Source: an uncultured Rivibacter sp. (GTDB taxonomy: Bacteria; Pseudomonadota; Gammaproteobacteria; Burkholderiales; Burkholderiaceae). From it: a stretch of DNA of 25,863 nucleotides. Made by a program: the position numbers and the translations under genes. The number at the start of each line of letters is the position of its first letter. The stretch's first letter is position 1. The notes beneath the pieces are model-generated. The model did not search any database. It had not been told where the DNA came from and worked only from the letters and a program-made list of their open reading frames with translations. The DNA is taken from assembly GCA_946481025.1 (NCBI GenBank), contig CAMLNA010000055.1, positions 1 through 25,863 of the forward strand, read 5' to 3'. Positions 10,185 through 18,711 of this stretch are shown here, piece by piece.

Positions 10185-10226
10185 AACTGATCGGCGGAAG
10201 TCTCAAAATCTCGCTTGAACTGATCG
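10185..10226. repeat. Direct repeat AACTGATCG between wrbA and the LysR gene
   Basis: AACTGATCG occurs at 10185-10193 and again at 10218-10226, 33 bases apart, which places both copies on about the same face of the helix. A TCAA-N8-TTGA dyad (10203-10218) lies between them. The position within a divergent LysR promoter region makes a regulator site plausible, but the second copy is only 12 bases before the LysR start, which fits autorepression. Chance is not excluded. Confidence 0.35.
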
Positions 10227-10238
10227 ATGGAGTAGATC

Positions 10239-11153
10239 GTGCTGGAGAGCGTGACGCTGGACCAGATGCGGGTGTTCGTGGCGATCGCAGAGGAAGGCAG
10301 CTTCCGCAAGGGGGCGGTGCGCGTGCGGCGTGCGCAGTCCGCGGTCAGCCATGCGATCTCGAACCTGGAGCTGCAGCTGGGCGTGCGCCTGTTCGACCGG
10401 TCCACGCACCGCCCGACCCTCACCACCGCGGGGCGCGCACTGCTGGAAGATGCGCGGAGCGTGCTGCTCAAGGTGGACGTCTTGCGGGCGAGGGCGCGCG
10501 GCTTCGAGCAGGGGCTGGAGACCGAGCTGTCGATGGTGGTGGACACGCTGTTCCCGCTGCCGGTCGTGGCTGCGGCGCTGAAGTCGCTGCGCGAGTCCTA
10601 TCCGACGGTGCGGCTGCGCCTGTCGGTGGAGCCGCTGGGCGGGCCGCTGGCGGCACTGCGCGACCAGCGTTGCACGCTGGCCGTCATGGCGGGCGAGGAC
10701 TTCGTCGATCCGCGCATCGAGCGCGAGCGGCTGCTGTCGTTCCCTTTGGTGGCGGTGGCCGCTGCGTCACACCCGCTGGCGCGCCGTGCAGGGCAGGCCA
10801 GGGCCGTGAACGCGTCCGAGCTGGCGGAGCAGGTGCAGGTGGTGCTGGAAGACCCGACCGATCTCTCCGAGGGCCGCGACTTCGGTGTGCTGTCGCCGCA
10901 GACGATACGCGTCGGTACGCAGGACGCGAAGCGCGCGCTCATCCTGGCGGGGGTGGGCTGGGGGCGGCTGCCGCGCTGGAGCATCGAAACGGAGCTCGAT
11001 GGCGGCTCGCTGGTGCCTTTGCCGACGGCGAACTGGGGACCGGGGGGAGAGAAGATGACGGACGCCTACCTCGCCTGGCGGCTCGACCAGTCCCTCGGCA
11101 TCGCGGCACGGCACCTTCGCGAGCTGCTGCGCGGTTCCCGGCCGCAGCCTTGA
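10239..11153 (+). CDS. LysR-family transcriptional regulator
   Basis: The 304-residue protein has an N-terminal winged helix-turn-helix (about 8-66): [20 protein letters not shown], then [18 protein letters not shown] for the recognition helix and [12 protein letters not shown] for the wing. A type-2 periplasmic-binding-like effector domain (about 90-295) follows. Start is GTG with GGAG at 10229-10232; a GTG at 10251 is an alternative. It is divergent from wrbA-MFS and probably controls that pair. The stop codon directly abuts the stop of the convergent acetyltransferase gene (TGATCA at 11151-11156). The effector is unknown. Confidence 0.9.
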   Translation: MLESVTLDQMRVFVAIAEEGSFRKGAVRVRRAQSAVSHAISNLELQLGVRLFDRSTHRPTLTTAGRALLEDARSVLLKVDVLRARARGFEQGLETELSMVVDTLFPLPVVAAALKSLRESYPTVRLRLSVEPLGGPLAALRDQRCTLAVMAGEDFVDPRIERERLLSFPLVAVAAASHPLARRAGQARAVNASELAEQVQVVLEDPTDLSEGRDFGVLSPQTIRVGTQDAKRALILAGVGWGRLPRWSIETELDGGSLVPLPTANWGPGGEKMTDAYLAWRLDQSLGIAARHLRELLRGSRPQP

Positions 11154-11600
11154 TCAGCGGCCGTCCACCACCAAGCCGCGCTCCAGCGCCAGCGCCTGGT
11201 TCTCGAAGATGGCCATCGCGGTGGCCATGCGCTTGAAGCCGAGCTTCAGGTAGAAGGACTCGGTGCCGGGCCTGGCGTACAGGATGATCTTCTTGTGCCC
11301 GGCCGACAGCTCGACCAGCCGAGACACGATGGCGCGGCCCAGGCCCCGGCCCTGCTGCGACGGATGCACCGCCACGTCGCAGAGGTAGGAGCAGTCCACG
11401 CCGTCGGCGACCGCCCGGCCGGCACCCACCAGCCGGCCCTGTTCATCACGCACGAGGCATCGGAACATGCTGTTGCCGAAGGCGGTCTCGAGGGCTTGAG
11501 GCTTCTTGTCGCCCAAAGGTGCCACGCGGTAGAGCGCCGAGAGCTCGTTCCAGTCGAGGTCCTGCAGTGAATCGCTCCAGGCGAGCGCGGGTGAGTCCAT
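11154..11600 (-). CDS. GNAT-family N-acetyltransferase
   Basis: The 148-residue protein carries the GNAT fold. Motif A, which binds the acetyl-CoA pyrophosphate, is DVAVHPSQQGRGLGRAIV (75-92). YARPGTESFYLKLGFKRM (108-125) is motif B with the conserved Tyr near the C-terminus. The substrate is unknown. The ATG at 11600 has GAGG about 9 bases upstream; a GTG at 11615 would overlap the ccmI stop (GTGA) and add five residues, so the true start is open. It follows the ccm operon without a gap and could be co-transcribed, though it has no known part in cytochrome c assembly. Confidence 0.87.
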   Translation of the reverse strand: MDSPALAWSDSLQDLDWNELSALYRVAPLGDKKPQALETAFGNSMFRCLVRDEQGRLVGAGRAVADGVDCSYLCDVAVHPSQQGRGLGRAIVSRLVELSAGHKKIILYARPGTESFYLKLGFKRMATAMAIFENQALALERGLVVDGR

Positions 11601-11611
11601 CGATCGATCCC

Positions 11612-12709
11612 TCACTTCGCGACGACTTCGCCGATCTCGACCGCGAGGCCCGAAGCCCCCAGGTCCACCGGGCCCACGCTGCCTTGCAGGTCGCCCGCCT
11701 GCGCCATCGCATTGCCGGACCTGGAGATGCGGGCGCCGACGATGACGCGCGGCGTGGACGACAGCCTGGCCGCGGGGGACATCGCGAGGCTGTCGTCGAG
11801 CGTGAACTCGAACGGCAGGTCGCGCACCTGCTTGCGCAGGATGGCCAGCGGCATGCGCGGCGCACCTTCACCCGCGGCGCGTGCGAACACGAACACCGTG
11901 TCGTCGGGCGAGGCCTTCGCTGCGAGCGCCGGCGCGAGGCTCACCCTGCCGGACACGCGGCCGGCGCCGGCGGCCGGCTTGCCGGCCTGGGCCGTCTGCG
12001 GCTGGCTCGCGGAGCCGCCGTCCAGGTTGCCGAGCTGCCGCGCCTGCGCCACGCCGTCGCGCAGCAGCGGCGCGAACGGGTGGTCGGGCGGCGCGGCCTG
12101 CAGTGCCTTTTCCCAGGCAACGACGGCCGCGCCGTATTCCTTGCGGTTGAAGGCCGCGGTGCCGGCGAGCGCCAGGGCCTTCAGGTGGTTGGGGTCGGCC
12201 TTGAGCGCGCGCATCACCAGGCCTGCCGGCTCGCCTTCGAGGCCGCCGGTCTTGGAGGCGAGCAGGTCGGCGTAGTCGGCCAGCAGGTCGGGGTTGTCGG
12301 GCTGGGCGGCCAGCGCCTTCTTGAAGGCGTCTTCGGCTTCGGCATGGCGGCCGAGCGACACGTAGGAGCGCGCCAGCAGGCTCCAGCCGGCCACGTCGTC
12401 GGGCTTTTCCTGCAGGTGCCTGGCCAGCTTGGCGAGCATGGCGTCGATCTGCTCGGGCGTGGGCCGCTGCTGCGCTGCGCGTGCCGACTCGGGCGTGAGG
12501 CCCACATGCTCGGGCGCGCCGAGCCAGGCGTAGCCGCCCGCGGTAACGGCCAGCATCAGCACGGCCAGCGACGCCAGCAGCGACTTCGAGGGCTTGCCGG
12601 TGGCTTCGGTGCCCTCGGCGGCGGCGACACGCCACCACCACACCCGGCGAGTCAGCAGCGCCAGGGCCAGCAAGCCCAGCAGCGCGGCCAGCAAGATGAA
12701 GACGGTCAT
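11612..12709 (-). CDS. ccmI: Cytochrome c maturation protein CcmI (CycH)
   Basis: CcmI is an inner-membrane chaperone that holds apocytochrome c by its C-terminus and brings it to the CcmFH heme ligase. The 365 residues show TM1 (about 2-20), a cytoplasmic loop with WWWR (24-27), TM2 (about 43-64), a periplasmic TPR block (about 85-225, repeats such as PDDVAGWSLLARSYVSLGR) and a beta-rich C-terminal domain (about 245-365). An Ala/Gln-rich linker separates the last two. Its ATG overlaps the ccmH stop by 4 bases. It is the last of the nine ccm genes. Confidence 0.93.
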   Translation of the reverse strand: MTVFILLAALLGLLALALLTRRVWWWRVAAAEGTEATGKPSKSLLASLAVLMLAVTAGGYAWLGAPEHVGLTPESARAAQQRPTPEQIDAMLAKLARHLQEKPDDVAGWSLLARSYVSLGRHAEAEDAFKKALAAQPDNPDLLADYADLLASKTGGLEGEPAGLVMRALKADPNHLKALALAGTAAFNRKEYGAAVVAWEKALQAAPPDHPFAPLLRDGVAQARQLGNLDGGSASQPQTAQAGKPAAGAGRVSGRVSLAPALAAKASPDDTVFVFARAAGEGAPRMPLAILRKQVRDLPFEFTLDDSLAMSPAARLSSTPRVIVGARISRSGNAMAQAGDLQGSVGPVDLGASGLAVEIGEVVAK

Positions 12710-13200
12710 GAACTCGAACCTTGTTGTGCGGGGGTGTCGTTGTCGGCCTTGCCGGCCGCGTTGTCTTCGTCTTCGTCAGGCTCGAACGCGTCGTCGGCCA
12801 GGCGGGCGCGCCGGCGCAGCACGACCACGAGCGTGAGCACGCCGCCGGCCAGCAACAGTGCGGGGCCGGCCCACAGCAGGGCGGTCGTTCCCTTGACCGG
12901 CGGGCGGTACAGCACGAAGTCGCCGTAGCGGTCGGTCATGTACTTGAGGATCTGCTCGTTGCTGTCGCCGCGCCTGAGCATGGTGCGGATCTCGCGGCGC
13001 AGGTCGTTGGCCAGGTCGGCGCTGGAGGCGGCAATGGTTTCGTTCTGGCAGACGAGGCAGCGCAGCTCGCTCGTGATTTCGATCAGCCGCGCCTCGAGCA
13101 CCGGGTCCTCGGCGGCGGGGGCGGCTTCCTTGGCGGTGGTGCAAAGCGCCGCGCTGGCCAGCAGGACGGCGAGCCACAGTTTGCGCAAGTGCTCAGCCAT
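12706..13200 (-). CDS. ccmH: Cytochrome c maturation protein CcmH (CycL)
   Basis: CcmH is a periplasm-facing thiol-oxidoreductase that reduces the CXXC of apocytochrome c and works with CcmF. The 164-residue protein has an N-terminal signal or anchor (about 7-22), the LRCLVCQN motif with C48 and C51, the three-helix domain (about 32-100), and a C-terminal TM (about 105-127). An acidic cytoplasmic tail follows (DDAFEPDEDEDN). It is the short form: the CcmI-like TPR part fused in Escherichia coli CcmH is a separate gene here. The gene overlaps ccmG by 8 bases and ccmI by 4. Confidence 0.95.
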   Translation of the reverse strand: MAEHLRKLWLAVLLASAALCTTAKEAAPAAEDPVLEARLIEITSELRCLVCQNETIAASSADLANDLRREIRTMLRRGDSNEQILKYMTDRYGDFVLYRPPVKGTTALLWAGPALLLAGGVLTLVVVLRRRARLADDAFEPDEDEDNAAGKADNDTPAQQGSSS

Positions 13201-13729
13201 TCGAGAGCTCCTTGAGCAGCGGCTCGATGCGCCGGGTGATCACCTCGGGCGTGAGCGGCCCGATGTGCTTGAAGCGGATGACCCCCGCCTTGTCGATGAC
13301 GAAGGTCTCGGGGGCGCCGTACACGCCGAAGTCGATGCCCAGGCGGCCGTCCTGGTCGAACAGCGACGCGTCGTACGGGTTGCCGTGGCGGGTGAGCCAG
13401 GCCTGGCCGTTGGGCCGCGTGTCCTTGTAGTTGAGGCCGATCAGCGGCACCTGCTTCATGCGGGCGTACTGCATCAGCAGCGGGTGCTCGATCTGGCAGG
13501 CCGCACACCACGAGGCCCACACGTTGAGGATCCACGGCTTGCCCAGCAGGTCGGCGCGGGCGAGGCTGCGGCTCTCGTCGTGCAGCAGCGCGAGCTTGAA
13601 CTCGGGTGCCGGCTTGCCGATGAGCGGCGAGGGCACCTCGCGCGGGTCGAGCTTGAGGCCCGCCGCCAGGAAGCCCGCCAGCGCGACGAACACCACCAGC
13701 GGAATGATGAACTTGAGCTTGCCCTTCAT
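13193..13729 (-). CDS. ccmG: Thiol:disulfide interchange protein CcmG (DsbE)
   Basis: CcmG is a membrane-tethered thioredoxin-fold reductant in the periplasm that supplies electrons to CcmH or apocytochrome c. The 178 residues comprise an N-terminal anchor (about 5-24) and a thioredoxin domain with NVWASWCAACQIEHP (69-83, C75 and C78), where the dipeptide between the cysteines is Ala-Ala rather than the Pro-Thr of Escherichia coli. GVYGAPETFVID (136-147) gives the cis-Pro (P140) loop and the conserved Glu. Its ATG shares one base with the ccmF stop. Confidence 0.95.
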   Translation of the reverse strand: MKGKLKFIIPLVVFVALAGFLAAGLKLDPREVPSPLIGKPAPEFKLALLHDESRSLARADLLGKPWILNVWASWCAACQIEHPLLMQYARMKQVPLIGLNYKDTRPNGQAWLTRHGNPYDASLFDQDGRLGIDFGVYGAPETFVIDKAGVIRFKHIGPLTPEVITRRIEPLLKELSNG

Positions 13730-15702
13730 CACGCGCGCGCTCCTGCCATGCCTGCGTTCGTGGCCGTCTCGCGCTGCGGGGCACGCAGGCGCCGGTCGCT
13801 GGCGGCCAGCGCGCCGCCCAGGGCCATCAGCACGCAGCCGCCCCAGATCCAGCTGACGAAGGGCTTGTAGTACACCCGCACGATCCAGGCGTCGCCTTCG
13901 ACCGCTTCGCCCAGCGAGACGTAGAGGTCGCGCGCGATGCCGTTGTCGATGGCGGCCTCGGTCATCGGGTTCTGCTGCACCCGGTAGATGCGCTTCTCGG
14001 GGAACATTTGCGTCACCGGCTTGCCGTTCTTCGACACGTCGACGATGCCCTGCGCAGCGGTGTAGTTGGGCCCCTCGACCTGGCGCACGCCGCCGAAGGC
14101 GAAGGTGTGGCCGGCCACCGTGGTGGTGTCGCCCACCGCCATCTTCACGTCGCGCTCGACCTGGTAGGTGTTGACCATGCTCACGCCGAAGGCGAACACG
14201 GCCACGCCCACGTGCGCGAGCCACATGCCCCACGTCGCGCGCGGCACCAGCTTCAGGCGCGAAGGCGCCAGGCCGGCGCGGCCGCGCAGGTGTTCGAGCA
14301 GGTCGACCGCGACGGAGGCGACGATCCAGTAGCTCATCAGGAAGCCCAGCGTGGCCAGCGCCGAGATGCGCCCGGCCAGCCAGCCGGTCAGCAGCGCCGC
14401 GACCACCGCCGCCGCTGCGGCCCAGCGCAGGCGGGTGGCCAGGTCGGCGATGGAGGCTTCCTTCCAGCGCGCCAGCTGGCCCACGCCGAGCAGGAACACC
14501 ACCGGCACCATGAGCGGCAGGAACACCGTGTCGAAGTAGGGCGGCCCGACCGAGATCTTGCCCAGGCCCAGCGCATCGAGCGCCAGCGGGTACAGCGTGC
14601 CCAGCAGCACCGAGGCGGTGGCCACCACGAACAGCACGTTGTTGCCCAGCAGCATCGACTCGCGCGACACCATGGCGAAGCGCGCGCCCAGGCCGACCTT
14701 GGGGGCGCGCCATGCATACAGCGACAGCGAGCCGCCCACCACCAGCACCAGGAAGGCCAGGATGAACAGGCCGCGCCGCGGGTCGGTGGCGAACGCGTGC
14801 ACCGAAGACAGCACGCCCGAGCGCACGAGGAAGGTGCCCAGCAGCGACAGCGAAAACGCGAGGATCGCCAGCAGCACCGTCCAGGACTTGAAGGCGCCGC
14901 GCTTTTCGGTCACGGCCAGCGAATGGATCAGCGCGGTGCCGCACAGCCAGGGCATGAAGGAGGCGTTCTCGACCGGGTCCCAGAACCACCAGCCGCCCCA
15001 GCCCAGCTCGTAGTAGGCCCACCAGCTGCCCAGCGCGATGCCGATGGTGAGGAAACACCAGGCGGCGGTGGTCCAGGGCCGCGCCCAGCGCGCCCATTGC
15101 GCGTCGAGCTGGCCGCCCAGCAGCGCGGCAATGGCGAACGCGAATGCCACCGAGAAGCCCACGTAGCCCATGTAGAGCATCGGCGGGTGGAACACCATGC
15201 CGGGGTCCTGCAGCAGCGGGTTCAGGTCGTTGCCGTTGGCCGGCACCGGGAACAGCCGGTCGAAGGGGTTGGAGGTGATGAGCATGAAGAGCAGGAAGCC
15301 CACGCTCACCAGGCCCATCACGCCGAGCACGCGCGCCACCATGGCGGGGCTCAGGTGCCGGCTGAACTGCCCGGCCGCGAACATCCAGCTCGCCAGCATG
15401 AGCAGCCACAGCAGCAGCGAGCCTTCATGGCCGCCCCACACGCCGGCGATGCGGTAGGCCAGCGGCAGCTCGCTGTTGGAGTTGCTCGCCACGTACTGCA
15501 CCGAGAAGTCGTTCTGCACGAACGAGGTGGTGAGCAGCGCATAGGCCGCCGCGACGAGGACGAAGTGCGCCTGCGCCGCCGGTCGCGCGAGCGCCATCCA
15601 GTCGGTGCGGCCGCGCGCGGCTCCGACGATGGGCAGCGTGCCCAGCACCAGCGCCACGGCCAGCGCCAGCAGCAGGGCCACCTGGCCGAGTTCGGGGATC
15701 AT
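13729..15702 (-). CDS. ccmF: Heme lyase subunit CcmF
   Basis: CcmF is the large membrane component of the System I synthetase; it takes heme from holo-CcmE and attaches it to apocytochrome c. The 657-residue protein has many TM helices. The tryptophan-rich WWD heme-handling motif is [20 protein letters not shown] (234-253). Conserved histidines are visible in [11 protein letters not shown] (H92), [10 protein letters not shown] (H172) and [12 protein letters not shown] (H260). The C-terminal periplasmic portion after about residue 500 contains the late beta domain and a final TM. ATG overlaps the ccmE stop region on the upstream side by 4 bases. Confidence 0.97.
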   Translation of the reverse strand: MIPELGQVALLLALAVALVLGTLPIVGAARGRTDWMALARPAAQAHFVLVAAAYALLTTSFVQNDFSVQYVASNSNSELPLAYRIAGVWGGHEGSLLLWLLMLASWMFAAGQFSRHLSPAMVARVLGVMGLVSVGFLLFMLITSNPFDRLFPVPANGNDLNPLLQDPGMVFHPPMLYMGYVGFSVAFAFAIAALLGGQLDAQWARWARPWTTAAWCFLTIGIALGSWWAYYELGWGGWWFWDPVENASFMPWLCGTALIHSLAVTEKRGAFKSWTVLLAILAFSLSLLGTFLVRSGVLSSVHAFATDPRRGLFILAFLVLVVGGSLSLYAWRAPKVGLGARFAMVSRESMLLGNNVLFVVATASVLLGTLYPLALDALGLGKISVGPPYFDTVFLPLMVPVVFLLGVGQLARWKEASIADLATRLRWAAAAAVVAALLTGWLAGRISALATLGFLMSYWIVASVAVDLLEHLRGRAGLAPSRLKLVPRATWGMWLAHVGVAVFAFGVSMVNTYQVERDVKMAVGDTTTVAGHTFAFGGVRQVEGPNYTAAQGIVDVSKNGKPVTQMFPEKRIYRVQQNPMTEAAIDNGIARDLYVSLGEAVEGDAWIVRVYYKPFVSWIWGGCVLMALGGALAASDRRLRAPQRETATNAGMAGARA

Positions 15703-16163
15703 GGCTTGGCCTCCATCACCACCGTGCCGGCGGCCTTCTTGTTGACGGCTTCGCCGTGCTTGAGCGCCTCGGCCGCTTCGGGCGGCATGTAGTTCTCGTC
15801 GTGCTTGGCCAGCACCTCGCGGGCCACGAACACGCCGTCAGGCCCCAGCTGGCCCTGCGCCACCACGCCTTTGCCCTCCTTGAAGAGGTCGGGAAGGATG
15901 CCGCTGTACTTCACCGGCACGGTGTTGGCCATGTCGGTGACGACGAAGCTCACGTCCACGCCGGCGCGCTTGACGCTGCCGGCCTCGACCATGCCGCCGA
16001 TGCGGAAGGTCCGGTTGGTGGGGGCCTCCTTCGCGGCCACCTGCGAGGGCGAATAGAAGAACACCAGGTTGCTCTGGAAGGCGTTGAGCACCAGCGCGGT
16101 GGCGGCCCCCACGGCGACCAGGATGCCGCCGATGATGGCCAGGCGTTTGCGGCGCGGCGTCAT
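15699..16163 (-). CDS. ccmE: Heme chaperone CcmE
   Basis: CcmE carries heme in the periplasm by a covalent bond to a histidine. The 154 residues have one N-terminal TM (about 8-28) and an OB-fold domain (about 50-130). The heme-binding site is [12 protein letters not shown] (118-129): H121 forms the heme bond and Y125 is the axial ligand in the studied homologues. [13 protein letters not shown] (54-66) and [17 protein letters not shown] (88-104) are typical. The ATG chosen gives the family length and overlaps the ccmD stop by 4 bases; a longer reading frame upstream would run into ccmD. Confidence 0.96.
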   Translation of the reverse strand: MTPRRKRLAIIGGILVAVGAATALVLNAFQSNLVFFYSPSQVAAKEAPTNRTFRIGGMVEAGSVKRAGVDVSFVVTDMANTVPVKYSGILPDLFKEGKGVVAQGQLGPDGVFVAREVLAKHDENYMPPEAAEALKHGEAVNKKAAGTVVMEAKP

Positions 16164-16333
16164 GAGCGTCCCTCCTCGAATGTGCCGCGTGCGTCGTCGA
16201 GGGCCCGGCGGCGGCGCCTGGCGGCCAGCACCGGCTCCGCGAGCATGAGCACCAGCGTGACGGCATACGAGCCCCACACGTACAGGCCGTAGCCGCCCAT
16301 GTGGAAGAAGTCCGATGCACTACCCCAAATCAT
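16160..16333 (-). CDS. ccmD: Small heme exporter component CcmD
   Basis: This 57-residue protein begins [20 protein letters not shown], with one TM helix (about 14-36) followed by an Arg-rich cytoplasmic start (RRRRR at 39-43) and an acidic tail ending EEGRS. The [13 protein letters not shown] pattern before the helix is the usual CcmD signature. CcmD is needed for release of holo-CcmE from the CcmABC complex. It lies 6 bases after ccmC and overlaps ccmE by 4 bases, which matches the expected operon order. Confidence 0.92.
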   Translation of the reverse strand: MIWGSASDFFHMGGYGLYVWGSYAVTLVLMLAEPVLAARRRRRALDDARGTFEEGRS

Positions 16334-16339
16334 GATGTC

Positions 16340-17137
16340 CTACCTCTTGTCTGTGCGAGTCAGCAGCTCGCGCACCCAGTCGCTGCCGGCTTCGCGCTCG
16401 AGCACCTCGGCGCGGGCGCGCGAGAACGCGATCGCGAAGGTGTAGGCCCAGAACGAGAAGGTCATCAGCAGCATGGCGGTCAGCATGGTGCTGGCCATCT
16501 TGGGCGCGGCCGTCATGCTGATGGTGGCGCCCTGGTGGAGCGTGTTCCACCAGCGCACCGAGAAATAGATGATGGGGATGTTGACCACGCCCACCAGCGC
16601 GAGCAGCGCGCCGGCCTTGTCGCCGCGGCGCAGGTCGTCGATGGAGGCGACCAGCGCGATGAAGCCCAGGTAGAGGAACAGCAGGATCAGCTCGGAGGTG
16701 AGCCGCGCGTCCCACACCCACCAGGTGCCCCAGGTGGGCTTGCCCCACAGCGCGCCGGTCCACAGCGCGACGAAAGTGAACATGGCACCGGTGGGCGCGA
16801 GCGCACGGGCGAACATCGAGGCCATGCGGGCGTTCAGCAGCCAGCCGATGGCAGCCCAGAAGGCCATCGCGAGGTAGACCACCATCGACATCCAGGCAGC
16901 CGGCACGTGGATGAAGATGATGCGGTAGGAGTCGCCCTGGGTCGCGTCGGTGGGCGCCACGAAAAAGCCGATGTACAGGCCGGCCGCCGCCAGTGCCAGG
17001 GCCACCGCCCAGCACCAGGGCTCCAGCGCAAGCGCCAGCGCGTAGAAGCGCGACGGCGCGGCAAAGGTGCTCCAGCGCAGGCGCTGCGGCGCGGCGCGTG
17101 TGGCGCCGGTCATCGTCGGCCCTTGTTCACGGGTCAT
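16340..17137 (-). CDS. ccmC: Heme exporter / CcmE heme-loading protein CcmC
   Basis: CcmC loads heme onto CcmE on the outer face of the inner membrane. The protein is 265 residues from this ATG with six TM helices. The WWD motif is WGKPTWGTWWVWDARLTSE (131-149), and the two heme-ligand histidines are H77 in IIFIHVPAAW and H201 in WWNTLHQGATI. The start is uncertain: GTG at 17140 lies directly before the ATG used here, GGAG is 9-12 bases upstream of the two, and an internal ATG at 17113 is also possible. The N-terminal 20 residues are poorly conserved in the family. Confidence 0.95.
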   Translation of the reverse strand: MTREQGPTMTGATRAAPQRLRWSTFAAPSRFYALALALEPWCWAVALALAAAGLYIGFFVAPTDATQGDSYRIIFIHVPAAWMSMVVYLAMAFWAAIGWLLNARMASMFARALAPTGAMFTFVALWTGALWGKPTWGTWWVWDARLTSELILLFLYLGFIALVASIDDLRRGDKAGALLALVGVVNIPIIYFSVRWWNTLHQGATISMTAAPKMASTMLTAMLLMTFSFWAYTFAIAFSRARAEVLEREAGSDWVRELLTRTDKR

Positions 17138-17146
17138 CACGTCAGC

Positions 17147-17815
17147 TCACTCCAGCGAAATTCTCAAGGCCGCCGCGGTGGCCGGCGGCGCCAGCAGCAG
17201 GCAGCCGATCAGCAGCGCGCCCAGCAGCGAATAATGCCCCGAAGGCGACAGCCCGCTTTCCACCGCGCCGGGCGCCCCGGTGCCGAAGATCAGCGCCGGG
17301 ATCGCCAGCGGCAGCACGATCAGCACGATCAGCATGCCCGCGCTGCGCAGGCCCAGCGTGAGCGCCGCGCCCACCCCGCCCAGCAGGCTCAGCACCGGCG
17401 TGCCCAGCAGCAGCGTCACGAACAGGGCGGCCAGCGTGTCGGCCTGCATGCCGAACAGCAGGCCGAACAGCGGCGCGGCGGCCAGCAGCGGCGCCCCGCT
17501 CACCGTCCAGTGCGCACACGCCTTGGCTGCCGCCACCACCACCGCGGATTCTCCCGACAGCAGCAACTGCTCCAGCGACCCATCGGCATGGTCGGCTGCA
17601 TACAGCTGATTGACGGACAGCATGGCCGCGAGCAGCGCGCACACCCACACCACCCCGGGGGCGACCTGCCGCAGCATCTCCGGTTCCGGCCCGACGCCCA
17701 GCGGGAACAGGCTGGCCGCCACCACGAAAAAAGCCACCGGCAGCAGCGCCTCGACGCGCCGGCGCATCGCCAGGCGCAGGTCGCGCAGATAGATCGCCAG
17801 GAAGAAGCGGGTCAT
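17147..17815 (-). CDS. ccmB: Heme exporter permease CcmB
   Basis: CcmB is the membrane partner of the CcmA ATPase. The 222 residues form about six TM helices and begin with the amphipathic FFLAIYLRDLRLAMRRR segment. Family landmarks are the FPLGVGPEPEMLRQVAPGVV stretch (37-56), AADHADGSLEQLLLSG, and LPLAIPALIFGTGA in the second half. CcmAB drive release of holo-CcmE rather than heme transport in studied bacteria. ATG overlaps the ccmA stop by 4 bases. Confidence 0.95.
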   Translation of the reverse strand: MTRFFLAIYLRDLRLAMRRRVEALLPVAFFVVAASLFPLGVGPEPEMLRQVAPGVVWVCALLAAMLSVNQLYAADHADGSLEQLLLSGESAVVVAAAKACAHWTVSGAPLLAAAPLFGLLFGMQADTLAALFVTLLLGTPVLSLLGGVGAALTLGLRSAGMLIVLIVLPLAIPALIFGTGAPGAVESGLSPSGHYSLLGALLIGCLLLAPPATAAALRISLE

Positions 17816-18462
17816 TGCCGTTGCGCTTGCGAAACGTGCTGGTCGAGGAGGAATTCAGTCGGCGCGAGGCTGTTTTCGAGCGGCAGGTGGCTGGTGAACA
17901 GCACGCTGCCGCCGCGCGATTGGTGGTTCACCAGCAGCTCGGCAAGCCGCCCCGTGCCTTCGACGTCGAGCGCGTCGAAAGGTTCGTCGAGCACCCAGAG
18001 GCCCGGGCGGTCCTCGAGCGCCAGCCGTGCCAGCGCCACCCGGCGATGCTGCCCTTGCGACAAGGTGCGCACCGGCGCACGCCGGCGGCTCCTGAGGCCG
18101 AAGGTGTCGAGCGCCCGCTCCAGGCGGGCGGCGCCATCGTCGCGGCCGTGGATGCGCGCCAGGAAGGCGAGCGACTCGGTCACGGTGAGGTCTTCCTTCA
18201 GCGCATTGGCATGGCCGATGTAGACCAGCTCATTGCGGTAGCGACCGCTCTTGCGGATGGGTTCGCCGCCCCACAGCACCTCGCCCCGCTCCGGCGGCGC
18301 CAGGCCGGTCACCAGGCGCAGCAGGCTGGTCTTGCCGCTGCCGTTGCGCCCGCGCAGCCACGCCAGGCGGCCGGGCGGCACTTCGAGCTGCACCCCTTCG
18401 AACAGCAGGCGGTCGCCGCGCCGGCAGGTCAGGTCGAGCAGTTGCAGGGTCGGCAGGGCCAT
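17812..18462 (-). CDS. ccmA: Heme exporter ATP-binding protein CcmA
   Basis: CcmA is the ABC ATPase of the CcmABCD complex. The 216 residues carry Walker A GRNGSGKTS (38-46), the signature LSQGQ (134-138), Walker B LWVLDEPFDALD (155-166) and H-loop H192. The ELVYIGHANALKEDLT stretch (78-93) is typical for CcmA. It is the first gene of the operon. No Shine-Dalgarno sequence precedes the ATG. A possible -10 element TATACT lies on the minus strand at 18489-18494, about 27 bases before the start, with no good -35 match, so the leader would be short. Confidence 0.95.
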   Translation of the reverse strand: MALPTLQLLDLTCRRGDRLLFEGVQLEVPPGRLAWLRGRNGSGKTSLLRLVTGLAPPERGEVLWGGEPIRKSGRYRNELVYIGHANALKEDLTVTESLAFLARIHGRDDGAARLERALDTFGLRSRRRAPVRTLSQGQHRRVALARLALEDRPGLWVLDEPFDALDVEGTGRLAELLVNHQSRGGSVLFTSHLPLENSLAPTEFLLDQHVSQAQRQ

Positions 18463-18574
18463 CGGGAGGGGGTTTGAACCAGCCCGCGAGTATAGGGACG
18501 GCGACATCCCGGCCGACGGGCAGGCAGGCCGCCCCGGCGCGGCGGCCTGCTCCGGCTCCGAAGCGGCGGTCAGT

Positions 18575-18591
18575 TTTGATCCAGGGTCAAA
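18575..18591. promoter_or_regulatory. Dyad TTTGATCC-A-GGGTCAAA, candidate operator
   Basis: This 17-base imperfect palindrome (8-base arms, one mismatch) lies in the 249-base region between the divergent ccmA and dctA starts. Its core fits the LysR T-N11-A pattern (TGA...TCA). It is one base too wide for an FNR/Anr site (TTGA-N7-TCAA rather than N6). Which neighbour it serves is unknown. Confidence 0.35.
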
Positions 18592-18641
18592 GATCCCGCG
18601 GGCAAACCCCCATGGGGGGCGGCCGGCGGCTTGCCTACATT

Positions 18642-18655
18642 GCTTGTATGCAAGC
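18642..18655. promoter_or_regulatory. Palindrome GCTTG-TATG-CAAGC, candidate GntR/FCD operator
   Basis: This perfect 5+4+5 repeat starts 70 bases before the dctA ATG. The CTTGTATGCAAG core resembles the TTGTATACAA-type sites bound by many GntR regulators with an FCD domain, and such a regulator is encoded directly after dctA. A wider pair TTGCC (18631-18635) and GGCAA (18661-18665) flanks it almost symmetrically. The likely reading is dctA control by the neighbouring regulator. Confidence 0.5.
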
Positions 18656-18711
18656 TTGTGGGCAAATCGTCCCGAGCTCGGTCCGGTCGTTCCGCTGTCT
18701 GGAGAGAACAC

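Noticed and set aside
14008..15792. Long plus-strand frame opposite ccmF
   Set aside because: CcmF on the minus strand is unmistakable (WWD motif); the plus frame is low-complexity His/Gln/Arg.
16301..18223. Plus-strand frame of about 640 codons opposite ccmC, ccmB and ccmA
   Set aside because: It is a shadow of three motif-bearing ccm genes with no recognisable content.
18575..18591. FNR/Anr box before dctA or ccmA
   Set aside because: The TTGA and TCAA halves are 7 apart instead of 6 and the inner AT pair is missing on one side; kept only as a generic dyad.
18463..18711. Sigma-54 promoter for dctA, as in rhizobial DctBD systems
   Set aside because: No GG-N10-GC element of the TGGCAC-N5-TTGC type was found in the region, and no DctB/DctD genes are nearby.
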